This document shows positions 35,541-44,869 of a stretch of 51,656 bases of DNA, piece by piece. The stretch's first letter is position 1. Every line of letters starts with the position of its first letter. The notes beneath the pieces were generated by a model. That model ran no database searches. It saw only the letters and a program-made list of their open reading frames with translations, and was not told where the DNA came from. The DNA comes from an uncultured Granulosicoccus sp. GTDB lineage: Bacteria > Pseudomonadota > Gammaproteobacteria > Granulosicoccales > Granulosicoccaceae. The stretch spans positions 1-51,656 of the forward strand of contig CANLXI010000041.1 of assembly GCA_947495035.1 (NCBI GenBank), given 5' to 3'. The translations under genes and the position numbers were made by a program.

Positions 35541-36323
35541 CTATCTGTCGCCGAACATGTCTCCCAGTCCGCCCAGTACCGAGCCTTCACCCTTGGAACC
35601 GCCGATGGATGCCGCTTGCATGACACGATTGGCCAGACGCGAGAATGGCAGGCTCTGCAGGTAGACGGTACCAGTGCCTCTGAGTGTGGCGAGAAACAGT
35701 CCTTCACCACCGAACACCATGGACTTGAGATTGCCTGCCCGTTCGATATCGTACTGAATGCCCGACGTGAAGGCTGCCAGGCAACCGGTGTCCACCCGCA
35801 AGGTCTCACCGCGAAGTTCCTTCCTGATGACAGTGCCTCCGATATGCACGAACGCCTTGCCGTCTCCTCGCAGGCGTTGCAGGATGAATCCTTCGCCGCC
35901 GAAGAACCCTGTGCCCAGCCGTTTCTGAAAGGCGATGTCAACCGACGTGCCGTAGGCGGCGCAGAGGAAGGCATCCTTCTGGCAGATGAGTTCCTGGCCG
36001 AGTGTGGCCATGTCCAGGGGGATGATCTTGCCCGGGTATGGAGCGGCGAATGCCACACGCCGCTTGCCGGATCCGGCATTGGTGAAATGGGTCATGAAGA
36101 TCGATTCTCCCGTCAACACCCGTTTGCCAACGTGCAACAGTGAATCGAAGAGGCCGCCTACAGGCTTTGATCCGTCGCCCATGCGCGCTTCGAATTCGAT
36201 GCCGTCTTCCATGTAGTTCATGGCTCCGGCTTCGGCAATCACGACCTCGGATGGGTCAAGTTCGACTTCGACGATCTGCATGTCGTCGCCGAAGATTTCA
36301 TAGTCGACCTCATGACATCGCAT
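35541..36323 (-). CDS. AIM24 / TIGR00266 family protein
   Basis: This 260-residue beta-rich protein belongs to the AIM24 family (TIGR00266), found across bacteria and in mitochondria; the bacterial role is unknown. Family features include ELDPSEVVIAEAGAMNYM (about 21-38), GGEGFILQRLRGDGKAF (about 142-158) and VFGGEGLFLATLRG. GGGAG precedes the ATG by about 8 bp. It has no signal peptide. The gene is single, convergent with the LacI gene. Confidence 0.9.
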   Translation of the reverse strand: MRCHEVDYEIFGDDMQIVEVELDPSEVVIAEAGAMNYMEDGIEFEARMGDGSKPVGGLFDSLLHVGKRVLTGESIFMTHFTNAGSGKRRVAFAAPYPGKIIPLDMATLGQELICQKDAFLCAAYGTSVDIAFQKRLGTGFFGGEGFILQRLRGDGKAFVHIGGTVIRKELRGETLRVDTGCLAAFTSGIQYDIERAGNLKSMVFGGEGLFLATLRGTGTVYLQSLPFSRLANRVMQAASIGGSKGEGSVLGGLGDMFGDR

Positions 36324-36442
36324 GGTGCTGCTCCCTGAGTGTATCCGGGAAGATCATAGCAATTTCGATGCTCGGCAAGCCACTTGCCGACAAGAGCCTT
36401 GCGGCAGAAACGCAGCAGCGAACCATTGTCGCCGGCGCCGGT

Positions 36443-36736
36443 TCACCAGACCACGATGATCCGGTTTATCACATGCTCGACTCCCTCGTATCGGGCCGCT
36501 GCCCGAACGGCGGCATTCGAGTCGTATACGCTGGTAACGCGCCCTGTCAGTACAGCGGTCTTGTCGACCAGTCGCACACTGACACTGCCAGAGGACACCG
36601 CTGACTGGACCTCGATGGCCAGTGAAGGCTTGCCGAATGCCGCCGCAGTGCAGGCGGTGAGCGTGGCTGCGAGAAAGACGCCAGCGAATGCGATGGCGAT
36701 CGGCGGTGATGGTCTGGCCGGCATTTGATCATTCAT
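36443..36736 (-). CDS. BON-domain lipoprotein
   Basis: This 97-residue protein has a hydrophobic signal segment with lipobox-like LTAC (C29). It is followed by a BON-like domain: SVSVRLVDKTAVLTGRV (about 51-67), then Y-D-S-N-A-A-V-R-A-A and EGVEHVINRIIV near the end. BON domains bind membranes or phospholipids and maintain the envelope under stress. It is shorter than OsmY or DolP, which have two such domains. It lies 45 bp downstream of nothing co-directional except the lipoprotein gene that ends at 36782, possibly co-transcribed with it. Confidence 0.75.
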   Translation of the reverse strand: MNDQMPARPSPPIAIAFAGVFLAATLTACTAAAFGKPSLAIEVQSAVSSGSVSVRLVDKTAVLTGRVTSVYDSNAAVRAAARYEGVEHVINRIIVVW

Positions 36737-36781
36737 CGGTGAGTGCTCCGCAATTGCAATCTCGATAATGCGACGCCTTGT

Positions 36782-37894
36782 CTATGGGTGTCCGAGCGCC
36801 ACGCCGATCGGTAATCGGTACACGAATCCGGCGGACAGGTCCCGGTCATCATGCACTGACAGAAACAATCCCATGCCCCTGGGAATGAACAGAAATCCCG
36901 GATACAGATTCAGGCGCACACGGGTGCTGCCCACATCATTCACCACCAGCGAGGCCAGCAGACTCTTGTTCTGATCCAGGAACAGGCCGAGACTTGCTCG
37001 CGTGTCGGCCTGAATGTTTCTCTGTCGAACGATTTCCTGTACAGCCACACCCACTCCCCAGGAAAGGGTTCTGCCAGAGGGCAGTCGGTGCGACAGGCCC
37101 ACCAGATTGTTCAGGCCGGTGTAGACGAAGAGTCCTGCCTTGTCGAAGCCCAGGCGTGGCGGCCGATAGACATAGGAGATACCGGTATTGACGAACTGAT
37201 TCGTTGACAGGTTCCAGGCGCTGAGGGTTGGCCAGATTGCCGGATTCAGGTGTGTCTGGATGGCGGTTGCAACGCGCGTTTGACTGAACAGCAGAATACC
37301 CAGTGGCCGGAACAGATAGACGTCGGCCACCGGGTCGGCGTCGGTGGTGTTCTGGACTTCAAGTGCTTCCTGCAATACCTCGCTCACCATGGCAAGGCTG
37401 GCAGCGGCAAGCCTCGGATACCGATAGCCTCTGACAGTGAACCACTCGACATCCCGGCGGTAGGCAATGCCACCGCCCAACAGATGCAACCCATAGTTGG
37501 GCAAGGCCGCGTAACTGTCACGGTGATGGTCGGCGTCGATCGGAAAGATCTCGCGATTGACGAAGCGACGGAAGCCGCCCTCATTGTCGATGGCGGTGCG
37601 CGGGTGTGACAGGTGCTCCCAGACTAGCTCCAGGTCGCTGGAGAAATCATCGGTGTCGAAGTTCTCGGGCAGTTGCAGCGTATCGAGCGTGTAGTGCAGG
37701 AACGCACTGGCCGGGTTGTAGAGTGAATCCGATCCGATTGCCTGCACCTGATGGTAGTCGTTCAGAGGCGTATCTGATCGAGCATGCTCGGTCGTACGAG
37801 TTTCAGCAGAGCCGCAGCTCGACAGGCACAGACACGACAGTACAACCGTCAGGGCTGTGACTGCAAGACCATTGCTGCCAACGGCGGAACTCAT
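36782..37894 (-). CDS. Lipoprotein of unknown function, probably outer-membrane beta-rich
   Basis: This 370-residue protein has a signal peptide with lipobox LSSC (C27) and AGGTGAG 6 bp before the ATG. The middle part (about 60-200) is helical, with a GIAYRRDVEWF segment. The C-terminal half has alternating hydrophobic strands (about 245-370), as in a beta-barrel or beta-sandwich of the outer membrane. I do not recognise the family. The BON lipoprotein gene is 45 bp downstream, so both may act on the envelope. Confidence 0.7.
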   Translation of the reverse strand: MSSAVGSNGLAVTALTVVLSCLCLSSCGSAETRTTEHARSDTPLNDYHQVQAIGSDSLYNPASAFLHYTLDTLQLPENFDTDDFSSDLELVWEHLSHPRTAIDNEGGFRRFVNREIFPIDADHHRDSYAALPNYGLHLLGGGIAYRRDVEWFTVRGYRYPRLAAASLAMVSEVLQEALEVQNTTDADPVADVYLFRPLGILLFSQTRVATAIQTHLNPAIWPTLSAWNLSTNQFVNTGISYVYRPPRLGFDKAGLFVYTGLNNLVGLSHRLPSGRTLSWGVGVAVQEIVRQRNIQADTRASLGLFLDQNKSLLASLVVNDVGSTRVRLNLYPGFLFIPRGMGLFLSVHDDRDLSAGFVYRLPIGVALGHP

Positions 37895-38252
37895 TGTTGC
37901 TCACCTCTCGACGCATCGTGGCTGTAAAGCTCCTGAGCGGCATCGGACTCGGAGCAGGAGCCCCTGGCAGCTGTGGTGCTCATGGCAGTGATGCAGCTTC
38001 GGAACAGGAAGTCGTCGAAATACACTATCGCGGTTGATGACAGCATGACAAGTCGACATCGGTTCCGAATCTTCCGAGTACGCGGCTGCAGGCGCCGGTA
38101 TGGCGCGAGCGCAGCGCCTCCCGGCCGAAGGCGATTTCCGGTCGTGGATTTGTGTCTCATGGACGTTAACAGCTGTGCAGGCAGAGGTCTGTCGATCATG
38201 GTCATCCAGTGGCATAGTCGTGCATCCTGCAACCGCCAAAGGTCACTTCAGC
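37895..38252. other. Divergent intergenic region with second dispersed element
   Basis: These 358 bp separate a minus-strand lipoprotein gene and the plus-strand CidA-like gene. They hold copy 2 of the dispersed element (38090-38160). The plus-strand frame upstream of 38253 reads through that element but does not resemble CidA N-termini. No other gene was seen. Confidence 0.6.
38090..38160. repeat. Dispersed ~70-bp structured element, copy 2
   Basis: This is the partner of 1303-1372. GGCGC (38091-38095) can pair with GCGCC (38114-38118), and CGATT (38132-38136) with GGTCG (38140-38144), including two G-U pairs, around the same TCC loop. It lies 92 bp before the CidA-like start. Confidence 0.55.
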
Positions 38253-38603
38253 GTGATTCTGCATCTCACTACCATTCTTGTATTTCAGTTGATCGGTGAA
38301 ACTCTGACCCGCAGCTTCGGCTGGGTTGTTCCCGGGCCGGTATTGGGCATGGCCTTGCTGCTGCTGTTCTTCATGGCCGCGCCCCGGGTAGCGGCAGTCA
38401 TTCAGCCCACTGCGCAGAACCTGCTGTCTCACCTGTCTCTGCTGTTCGTACCGGCAGGTGTGGGCATCGTGGGTCATCTAGACCGCATGGGCAGCGATGG
38501 TCCGGCCATTTTCCTGGCGCTGTTGTTCAGTACAGCCCTGTCGATAGCAGTCGGCGCGCTGGTGTTTGCAGGTATCGCCAGGTGGATGGGGGCCGAGGAA
38601 TGA
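38253..38603 (+). CDS. CidA/LrgA family holin-like protein
   Basis: Read from GTG 38253 (AAAGG about 10 bp upstream) this is a 116-residue protein with about four membrane helices. The family motif VFQLIGETLTRSF followed by VPGPVLGMALLLLFF (about 24-38) and LFVPAGVG (about 71-78) are clear. CidA/LrgA proteins are holin-like or metabolite-export membrane proteins. Earlier starts (38100, 38220) would add sequence unlike the family and cross the dispersed element. Its stop overlaps the next start (ATGA at 38600), so it is coupled to the LrgB-type gene. Confidence 0.85.
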   Translation: MILHLTTILVFQLIGETLTRSFGWVVPGPVLGMALLLLFFMAAPRVAAVIQPTAQNLLSHLSLLFVPAGVGIVGHLDRMGSDGPAIFLALLFSTALSIAVGALVFAGIARWMGAEE

Positions 38604-39316
38604 ACGAGTTGTCGCAGATCTGGACCTATCTTGCCGAAGAACCGCTGTTGTGGCTGACGGCCACGCTGATCGCCTACTGTCTCGGGGACGCCATCTTCAA
38701 GGCTTCGGGCAAGCGGCCCTATGTCAACCCGGTACTGATTGCCGTGACACTGCTGGCCGTCGTGCTCTGGTCGACGAGGACGCCCTATCAGACGTATTTC
38801 GAAGGGGCGCAGTTCGTGCATTTCATGCTGGGTCCTGCCACCGTGGCTCTGGCTGCGCCGCTCTACGGCAATCTCTCCAGAATCAGGCGCTCTGCCGTTC
38901 CGTTGCTGTGTGCCTTGCTGGCAGGCTCTGTCACTGCCATTCTCAGTGCGCTGGGGGTGGCCTACGCCCTCGGTATTCGGGGCGACATGCTGGTATCCAT
39001 CGCGCCGAAGTCCGTCACGGCGCCGGTGGCTCTGGGTATCTCGGAATCTCTGGGCGGGGAGCCCACTCTGACTGCGGTTCTGGTCATTCTGACGGGGATC
39101 ATGGGAGCTGTCATGGCGACTCCTCTGCTGAATCGACTGGGAGTCACTGACTGGCGTGCAAGAGGTCTGGCCGTGGGCGTAGCTTCACACGGCATAGGCA
39201 CGGCACGCGCTTTTCAGGTCAATGAGACGGCAGGTGCCTTTGCCGGCATCGGCATGGGGCTCAATGCCTTGTTGACGACCGTACTGGCACCGGTGATTGT
39301 CAGCCTGTTCTTCTAG
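38600..39316 (+). CDS. LrgB/CidB family membrane protein
   Basis: From ATG 38600 this is a 238-residue protein with about seven helices. The LrgB motifs KRPYVNPVLIAV (about 38-49), SIAPKSVTAPVALGISE (about 132-148) and GVASHGIGTARAF (about 194-206) are all present. LrgB/CidB works with the LrgA/CidA partner, here translated by four-base overlap, in control of cell lysis or export of small acids such as pyruvate or glycolate. An alternative start at 38582 is less likely because it lies inside the upstream gene. Confidence 0.92.
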   Translation: MNELSQIWTYLAEEPLLWLTATLIAYCLGDAIFKASGKRPYVNPVLIAVTLLAVVLWSTRTPYQTYFEGAQFVHFMLGPATVALAAPLYGNLSRIRRSAVPLLCALLAGSVTAILSALGVAYALGIRGDMLVSIAPKSVTAPVALGISESLGGEPTLTAVLVILTGIMGAVMATPLLNRLGVTDWRARGLAVGVASHGIGTARAFQVNETAGAFAGIGMGLNALLTTVLAPVIVSLFF

Positions 39317-39441
39317 TTACCGGCAAGTCTGCAAAGGGGATGACATCGCTGGAACCCAGCCTGCATTGACCCGGGTTTTACAATGGGCGATGCTGACCGG
39401 TATTCGCTGTCACACTTCTGCGACCACCCTCGGAGACCTGC

Positions 39442-40119
39442 ATGCAGACCTATCTGATCACCGGTGCCAATCGCGGCATCGGTCTCGAAATGACAAGGCA
39501 GGCGCTTGATCTCGGACTGCGTGTCATCGCTACCTGTCGAGATCCGTCGAATGCTGCCGAATTGACGGCATTGAAAGGCGCTCTGGATGTGCACACTCTG
39601 GATGTCACCGATGAGGCGTCCATCCACGCGCTGGTGGACAAGCTGGGTCTGGTCAAGCTGGACGTACTGGTCAATAACGCCGGATACATGGCGACGCGGC
39701 AGTCAATCGATGACATGGACCAAGAGCAGTGGATGAGCTCATTCGCTGTCAACGCCATTGCACCCTGGCGGGTATCCGTGGCCTTTGCCGACCGCCTGGA
39801 AGCATCCTCCTGTGCGCGAATCGCCACGATCAGCAGCCAGATGGGGTCGCTGGAGCGGGCTGGCAGTGATCGGGTCGCCTACCGCAGTTCCAAGGCAGCG
39901 GCAAACATGGTCATGCGCACTCTCGCTCTCGAATGGCAATCGCGCGGCATAGCCGTGTGCATGCTGCATCCCGGCTGGGTGAAGACGGACATGGGGGGCA
40001 GCAACGCCGCGCTGGAGGCATCAGAGAGTGCGAGCGGCTTGCTGGAAGTGATCGACGGGCTGACCCTGAAGAACAGTGGCTGCTTTCTGGATTATTCAGG
40101 CGAGCCCGTGCCATGGTGA
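39442..40119 (+). CDS. SDR-family oxidoreductase (C-factor-like)
   Basis: This 225-residue short-chain dehydrogenase has TGANRGIG (7-14), NNAG (78-81), active-site S131 or S132, Y147 and K151. The short length and the closing segment GCFLDYSGEPVPW match the C-factor (CsgA-like) branch. GGAG precedes the ATG by about 6 bp. A possible promoter is TTTACA (near 39376) with TATTCG 18 bp on. It is not in an operon; the substrate is unknown. Confidence 0.9.
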   Translation: MQTYLITGANRGIGLEMTRQALDLGLRVIATCRDPSNAAELTALKGALDVHTLDVTDEASIHALVDKLGLVKLDVLVNNAGYMATRQSIDDMDQEQWMSSFAVNAIAPWRVSVAFADRLEASSCARIATISSQMGSLERAGSDRVAYRSSKAAANMVMRTLALEWQSRGIAVCMLHPGWVKTDMGGSNAALEASESASGLLEVIDGLTLKNSGCFLDYSGEPVPW

Positions 40120-40742
40120 GCCACCAGGGTCGATGATGGCAATAGCACTGCCCTTGGCTCTGGCGGTGACTGTTATCGTGGCGGCACCTGCCGACGGCCG
40201 GTGACGGAACATCGTGCCCCTGGCAGTGTTCCTGTCGAGTCGGGATGGTGCCTAGTGCGCCAAAGTCGTGCTGGAAGTGCACGATTTGCCAGTCAACGGC
40301 CAGACTGGCTGATCGCACCGCGCGGAGGCCCTGTTCTCGCTGATGATCCGCACGATGGGCCTGCTTGTGACGGGGCGTAGACACCTGATCAGCGGCAGAC
40401 ATGCGACTCCGTAGGTCTTACAACGTATTCGGAGTGCACTTTGGTGGTGCGCCCACCGGCAGTATGCCAGATATTGCTGATATGTCAGCTTGACAGTAAG
40501 TTTTCTGCTTCACATGTAAGCGGCTGTTTTTTGGGTAATCTACAGACTCGAAAGTGTGGTGACTTTCGTTATTCCTCCTCCAAGTGGTATTGAGGCAAGG
40601 AGCCCACAGAGGCCAGGGACGGCCATCTTTTTTTCTACCTCATCTTCCCTCCGACAGGCGAGCCCGCTCAATGCCGGTTTGCGCAGAGAATCCCCCTGGA
40701 TGTCCCTGTCAACGGCTGCCCTGAAGTCTGCCGAGCGTTTGC
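40120..40742. other. Long intergenic region without a recognised gene
   Basis: About 620 bp between convergent genes. Several overlapping frames exist on both strands, but none has a Shine-Dalgarno sequence, domain or consistent codon use. One 9-bp hairpin (40263-40271 with 40279-40287, one G-T pair) is present without a thymine run. A stretch rich in A and T (40490-40560) differs from the surroundings and could be promoter-like, for instance for an RNA. Nothing further was identified. Confidence 0.5.
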
Positions 40743-41942
40743 CTATTGTCCTGCGCCTTGCCGTGATTCTGCAGCAATGGCCTGGCCTGCCACCCAACCT
40801 GATGACCAGGCCCATTGGAAGTTGTAGCCGCCCAGCCAACCCGTTACATCAACGGCTTCCCCGATGAAGTACAGGCCCGGTACCGAACGGGTTTCCATGG
40901 TCCTGGATGACAAGTCGTCGGTGTCGATACCACCGAGAGTGACTTCCGCTGTCCGATAACCTTCGGAGCCGGAGGGACGCAACGGCCAGGCAGTGAGTGT
41001 CTCACAAAGGCGCTGCAATCCGGCGTCACTCTGATCGGACATGTTGCCATGCAGATCGAGCTCCTCCCTGAGAAATTCGATCAGCCGGGCAGGCAGATGC
41101 ATGGACAGGATACTGGTGAGCGCCTTGCGGCCCGTGGACCGGCGGGCCTCTTTCAATGTATCGAGCAACTCGATGTCCGGCGTCAGGTTTACCGTGATCG
41201 CTTCCCCTTCCTGCCAGTAGCTGGAAATCTGCAGAATGGCCGGTCCGGACAGACCTCTGTGGGTGAAGAGCATGGCTTCATCAAAATCGATCGCCGCCAC
41301 GCTGGCCCGGATCGGTGTCGATACCCCAGCGAGTGGCTTGAACCTGTCATTGCTGAAGCGCAGTGGCACGAGGCCGGGGCGCGGTTCGACAATGCCAACT
41401 CCGAATTGCGATGCGATCTGGTAGGCGAGGCCGGTCGATCCCATCTTCGGAATGGACTTGCCACCGGTTGCCACCACCAGATTCTTCGTCGTGACCACCG
41501 TCTGCTCGCCATCCCGGACAAGCGTTACCTGAAATCGGCTGCCATCGTGCTGGATATTGCCCACGTCGGTATGCAGCCAGAGCCTGGCGCCGGCCTTGTC
41601 CATCTCGGCGCGTAGCATGGCGATGATGTCCTTGGCGGTGTCATCACAGAACAATTGTCCGAGCGTCTTCTCATGCCAGGCGATGCCATACTCGGAGACC
41701 AGGGCGAGGAAATCCCACTGGGTATAGCGGCTCAGCGCGGACTTGGCAAAATGCGGGTTCCGGCTGATGAAGTTCTCTGCGCTGGTTCCCATGTTGGTGA
41801 AATTGCAGCGTCCACCGCCGGAAATGCGAATCTTCTCGCCAGCTGCCTTGGCATGATCGACGATCAGGACACCATGACCCGCGTGAGCCGCTGCCATCAT
41901 GCCTGCAGCGCCGGCACCAAGTATGAGTGTGTTGATCTGCAT
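40743..41942 (-). CDS. NAD(P)/FAD-dependent oxidoreductase, HI0933/YhiN family
   Basis: From ATG 41942 this is a 399-residue flavoprotein of the HI0933 (YhiN/BaiN-like) family. The FAD-binding motif GAGAAGMMAA (about 8-17) directly follows the start, then GEKIRISGGGRCNFTN (about 35-50), a family hallmark, and VVATGGKSIPKMGSTG. The C-terminal GEAVDVTGWLGGYNFQWAWSSG completes the FAD site. Family members are thought to be reductases of unknown substrate. GTG 41966 is an alternative start. It is divergent from the phosphate transporter gene. Confidence 0.9.
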   Translation of the reverse strand: MQINTLILGAGAAGMMAAAHAGHGVLIVDHAKAAGEKIRISGGGRCNFTNMGTSAENFISRNPHFAKSALSRYTQWDFLALVSEYGIAWHEKTLGQLFCDDTAKDIIAMLRAEMDKAGARLWLHTDVGNIQHDGSRFQVTLVRDGEQTVVTTKNLVVATGGKSIPKMGSTGLAYQIASQFGVGIVEPRPGLVPLRFSNDRFKPLAGVSTPIRASVAAIDFDEAMLFTHRGLSGPAILQISSYWQEGEAITVNLTPDIELLDTLKEARRSTGRKALTSILSMHLPARLIEFLREELDLHGNMSDQSDAGLQRLCETLTAWPLRPSGSEGYRTAEVTLGGIDTDDLSSRTMETRSVPGLYFIGEAVDVTGWLGGYNFQWAWSSGWVAGQAIAAESRQGAGQ

Positions 41943-42154
41943 GACGTGGAAGTGGTCGGAAACCACCGAAGTCTAATGGGTCGGGAAGCGAAAGTGTCTG
42001 CATAATGCCGCGATCGAGAAAACAGCGGATGAGAGGCGCATATAAGTGATAGTTTGTTGCGAGTAGCAGGTCCTGCGATCAGGTGGCAAGCGAGCTGTGC
42101 CGACTTGCCGTGCTGCATGGCTTGGGGTCAGCACGAAAACGACGGAAAGCACGT

Positions 42155-43714
42155 ATGGAAATCGAAAGAATTGCCGAGATAGAGCAAGCCACCTGGGCAG
42201 GTCGCAAGGAACTGTTTCGCCTGGGCACGGCATTGCTTTTCATCATTTCCATTGTCTTGTTTGTCGGCACGCTGACAGACGGTGTCAGTAACATGCTGGT
42301 TATTGCCGCTATCATCGGCGGCTATATGGCTCTCAACATCGGCGCCAACGATGTGGCCAACAATGTCGGACCAGCAGTGGGCTCACGCGCATTGACCCTG
42401 ACCGGAGCCATTCTGATTGCCGCGATCTTCGAAGCAGCCGGTGCGTTGATAGCCGGCGGTGATGTGGTGAGTACCATCAAGAGCGGCATCATCAATCCCG
42501 ATCTGATTGTCGACACGGACACTTTCATCTGGGTCATGACCGCAGCCTTGCTGGCAGGTGCCCTGTGGTTGAATCTGGCTACCGTGATGGGAGCCCCGGT
42601 GTCCACAACGCATTCCATCGTGGGTGGGGTGCTGGGGGCCGGCATTGCAGCGGGCGGTCTGGGAATAGCCGACTGGGGGAAAGTCGGTCAGATCGTCATG
42701 AGCTGGCTGATCTCGCCCCTCATGGGCGGTGCCATTGCCGCTGCCTTTCTGTACCTGATCAAACACGGCATCATGTACCAGAATGATCGCATTGCTGCGG
42801 CAAAGCGCATGGTGCCGGCACTGATCGGCGTCATGGGCTGGGCGTTCGGAACCTACCTGATACTCAAGGGCTTGAAGAAGATCGTGAAAGTCGACTTCAC
42901 CACGGCCATTCTCATGGGTCTGGTCGTGGGCCTGCTTGTCTGGCTCATCAGTATCATCACGGTACGTCGCTCGACCAACAACATGGAGAACACCAAGCAG
43001 GCACTCGACCGATTGTTCGTGGTTCCCCTGATCTTTGCTGCAGCCTTGCTCAGCTTTGCGCATGGTGCCAACGATGTCGCCAATGCGGTTGGCCCGCTGG
43101 CAGCCATCAGTGACGCTGTGAGCACCGGTCTCATTGCCAGCAAGGCTTCCATTCCCGTCTGGGTCATGCTGATCGGTGCCATCGGCATCGCACTGGGACT
43201 GGCACTGTATGGTCCGAAGCTGATCCGAACCGTGGGCTCTGAAATCACCGAGCTCAACCAGACACGGGCCTACTGCATCGCACTGAGTGCGGCCATTACT
43301 GTCATCGTGGCAACCCACTTCGGCTTGCCCGTGAGTTCAACGCATATCGCCGTCGGTGCCGTATTCGGCGTCGGTTTTCTGCGTGAATACATCAAGGCCA
43401 ACTATGCCGTCATGGTCAGTGAGATCGAGCACCATCATCAAGGCGCCGACCGGGTGGAAGTCGAAGCGTTTCTGGCACGGTTCGAGTCAGTGAATCTGGC
43501 GCAGAAAGGGCGCATGATTCAGGAGCTCAAGAAGAACAAGGGCTCGGTCGAGCTGACCAAGAAGGAGCGTCGGGCCCTGAAGAAACATTACCGGCATGAG
43601 CTGGTCAAGCGTTCGGCCTTGCTCAAGATTGCCGCTGCCTGGGTCATTACCGTGCCTGTATCCGGCTTCATGGCTGCCATGTTGTATTTCACCTTGCGCG
43701 GCATGATGTTGTGA
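42155..43714 (+). CDS. Inorganic phosphate transporter, PiT family
   Basis: From ATG 42155 this is a 519-residue low-affinity phosphate:cation symporter. The PiT signature occurs in both halves: GANDVANNVGPAVGSRALTL (about 66-85) and GANDVANAVGPLAAI (about 305-319), with PVSTTHS and PVSSTHI loops. Some 10-11 membrane helices and a large loop are present, and the C-terminal charged region (about 425-495) carries a KKERRALKKHY stretch before one last helix. An earlier start at 42083 adds a basic segment unlike the family. No PhoU partner is adjacent. Confidence 0.93.
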   Translation: MEIERIAEIEQATWAGRKELFRLGTALLFIISIVLFVGTLTDGVSNMLVIAAIIGGYMALNIGANDVANNVGPAVGSRALTLTGAILIAAIFEAAGALIAGGDVVSTIKSGIINPDLIVDTDTFIWVMTAALLAGALWLNLATVMGAPVSTTHSIVGGVLGAGIAAGGLGIADWGKVGQIVMSWLISPLMGGAIAAAFLYLIKHGIMYQNDRIAAAKRMVPALIGVMGWAFGTYLILKGLKKIVKVDFTTAILMGLVVGLLVWLISIITVRRSTNNMENTKQALDRLFVVPLIFAAALLSFAHGANDVANAVGPLAAISDAVSTGLIASKASIPVWVMLIGAIGIALGLALYGPKLIRTVGSEITELNQTRAYCIALSAAITVIVATHFGLPVSSTHIAVGAVFGVGFLREYIKANYAVMVSEIEHHHQGADRVEVEAFLARFESVNLAQKGRMIQELKKNKGSVELTKKERRALKKHYRHELVKRSALLKIAAAWVITVPVSGFMAAMLYFTLRGMML

Positions 43715-43759
43715 GTTGGGCAGATCATCCGGGACGTACGGACAGGTAAAAGACGGGAA

Positions 43760-44737
43760 ATGACGCAACCGACACCCACGACGATGACATCCTCGTGCAG
43801 ACCTTCCGCGGATGACCCTGCAGCTCTGTCCGCTGCGCTTGCCGGTATTGTTGACAGAATGTGCCGGGACACCGACAGGGGCAAGGTTGCAGACTATATC
43901 CCCGAGCTTGCCTGTGTCGACCCTCGACAGTTCGGCCTGTCGATCTGTCTGTGCGATGGCAGCCAGTTGAATTTTGGCGATGCGGCAACGCCTTTCTCCA
44001 TACAGAGCGTTTCCAAGGCATTCACGCTCGCCGTGGCACTCGGTCGCTTCGGTGAGGGGCTGTGGCGTCGGGTCGGTCGTGAACCATCCAGCAATGCCTT
44101 CAATTCGGTGGTGGATCTGGAGCTGGAACAAGGCAAGCCCCGTAATCCCTTCGTCAATGCCGGTGCCATCGTGGTCACGGATGAAATCATGGCAGGCCGC
44201 GCCCCGAGGGATGCACTTGCAGAAATTCTCTGGTTCGTCAGGGCTGCCGCGGGAGACAACGACATCTTCATCGATGAATCGCTGGCAAGATCGGAGAAGG
44301 TCACCGGCCATCGCAACTGGTCTCTGGCTCACTTCCTGAAATCCAGCGGCAATCTGAAACATGACTGCGAACTGAGTCTGGGTACCTATTTTCACCAGTG
44401 TGCCATCGAGATGAATTGCATACAGCTGGCAAGGGCGGGGCGGTTTCTGGCTGGCCTGAATGCCGGGGATGAACTGGTTTCCAGTAATCATGTTCGCAGC
44501 ATCAATGCCCTGATGATGACCTGCGGTCATTACGATGGCTCCGGTGAATTTGCCTATCGCGTCGGCTTTCCCGGCAAGAGCGGCGTCGGTGGCGGCATCA
44601 TGGCCGTTGTTCCTGGCAAAGCCTCCATCGCGGTCTGGTCGCCCGGCTTGAATCGCTTCGGCAATTCCCGCTTGGGCACCATTGCCCTGGAGGAGCTGTC
44701 ACTGGCAGCGGGCTGGTCGGTGTTCAGTGTCGATTGA
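43760..44737 (+). CDS. glsA: Glutaminase
   Basis: This 325-residue enzyme hydrolyses glutamine to glutamate and ammonia in the cytoplasm. It has the beta-lactamase-like fold with the S-x-x-K pair S83/K86 in FSIQSVSKAFTL. Further motifs are NPFVNAGAIV (about 133-142) and FPGKSGVGGGIMA (about 269-281), the third catalytic segment. A second start at 43784 would remove a Thr/Pro-rich tail. It follows the phosphate transporter by 45 bp on the same strand and could share its transcript. Confidence 0.94.
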   Translation: MTQPTPTTMTSSCRPSADDPAALSAALAGIVDRMCRDTDRGKVADYIPELACVDPRQFGLSICLCDGSQLNFGDAATPFSIQSVSKAFTLAVALGRFGEGLWRRVGREPSSNAFNSVVDLELEQGKPRNPFVNAGAIVVTDEIMAGRAPRDALAEILWFVRAAAGDNDIFIDESLARSEKVTGHRNWSLAHFLKSSGNLKHDCELSLGTYFHQCAIEMNCIQLARAGRFLAGLNAGDELVSSNHVRSINALMMTCGHYDGSGEFAYRVGFPGKSGVGGGIMAVVPGKASIAVWSPGLNRFGNSRLGTIALEELSLAAGWSVFSVD

Positions 44738-44869
44738 AACCGCGCCGGCCGGGTAGCTGCGTACGCCCGAGAGGTCATGGCTGCCACAGGAGTCTGCAGG
44801 CTGACGCGATCTACCCGGTGATCGATATGCTGGTATCCTGTTGCTACAGAAGATCTGTGAGTAATCGGT

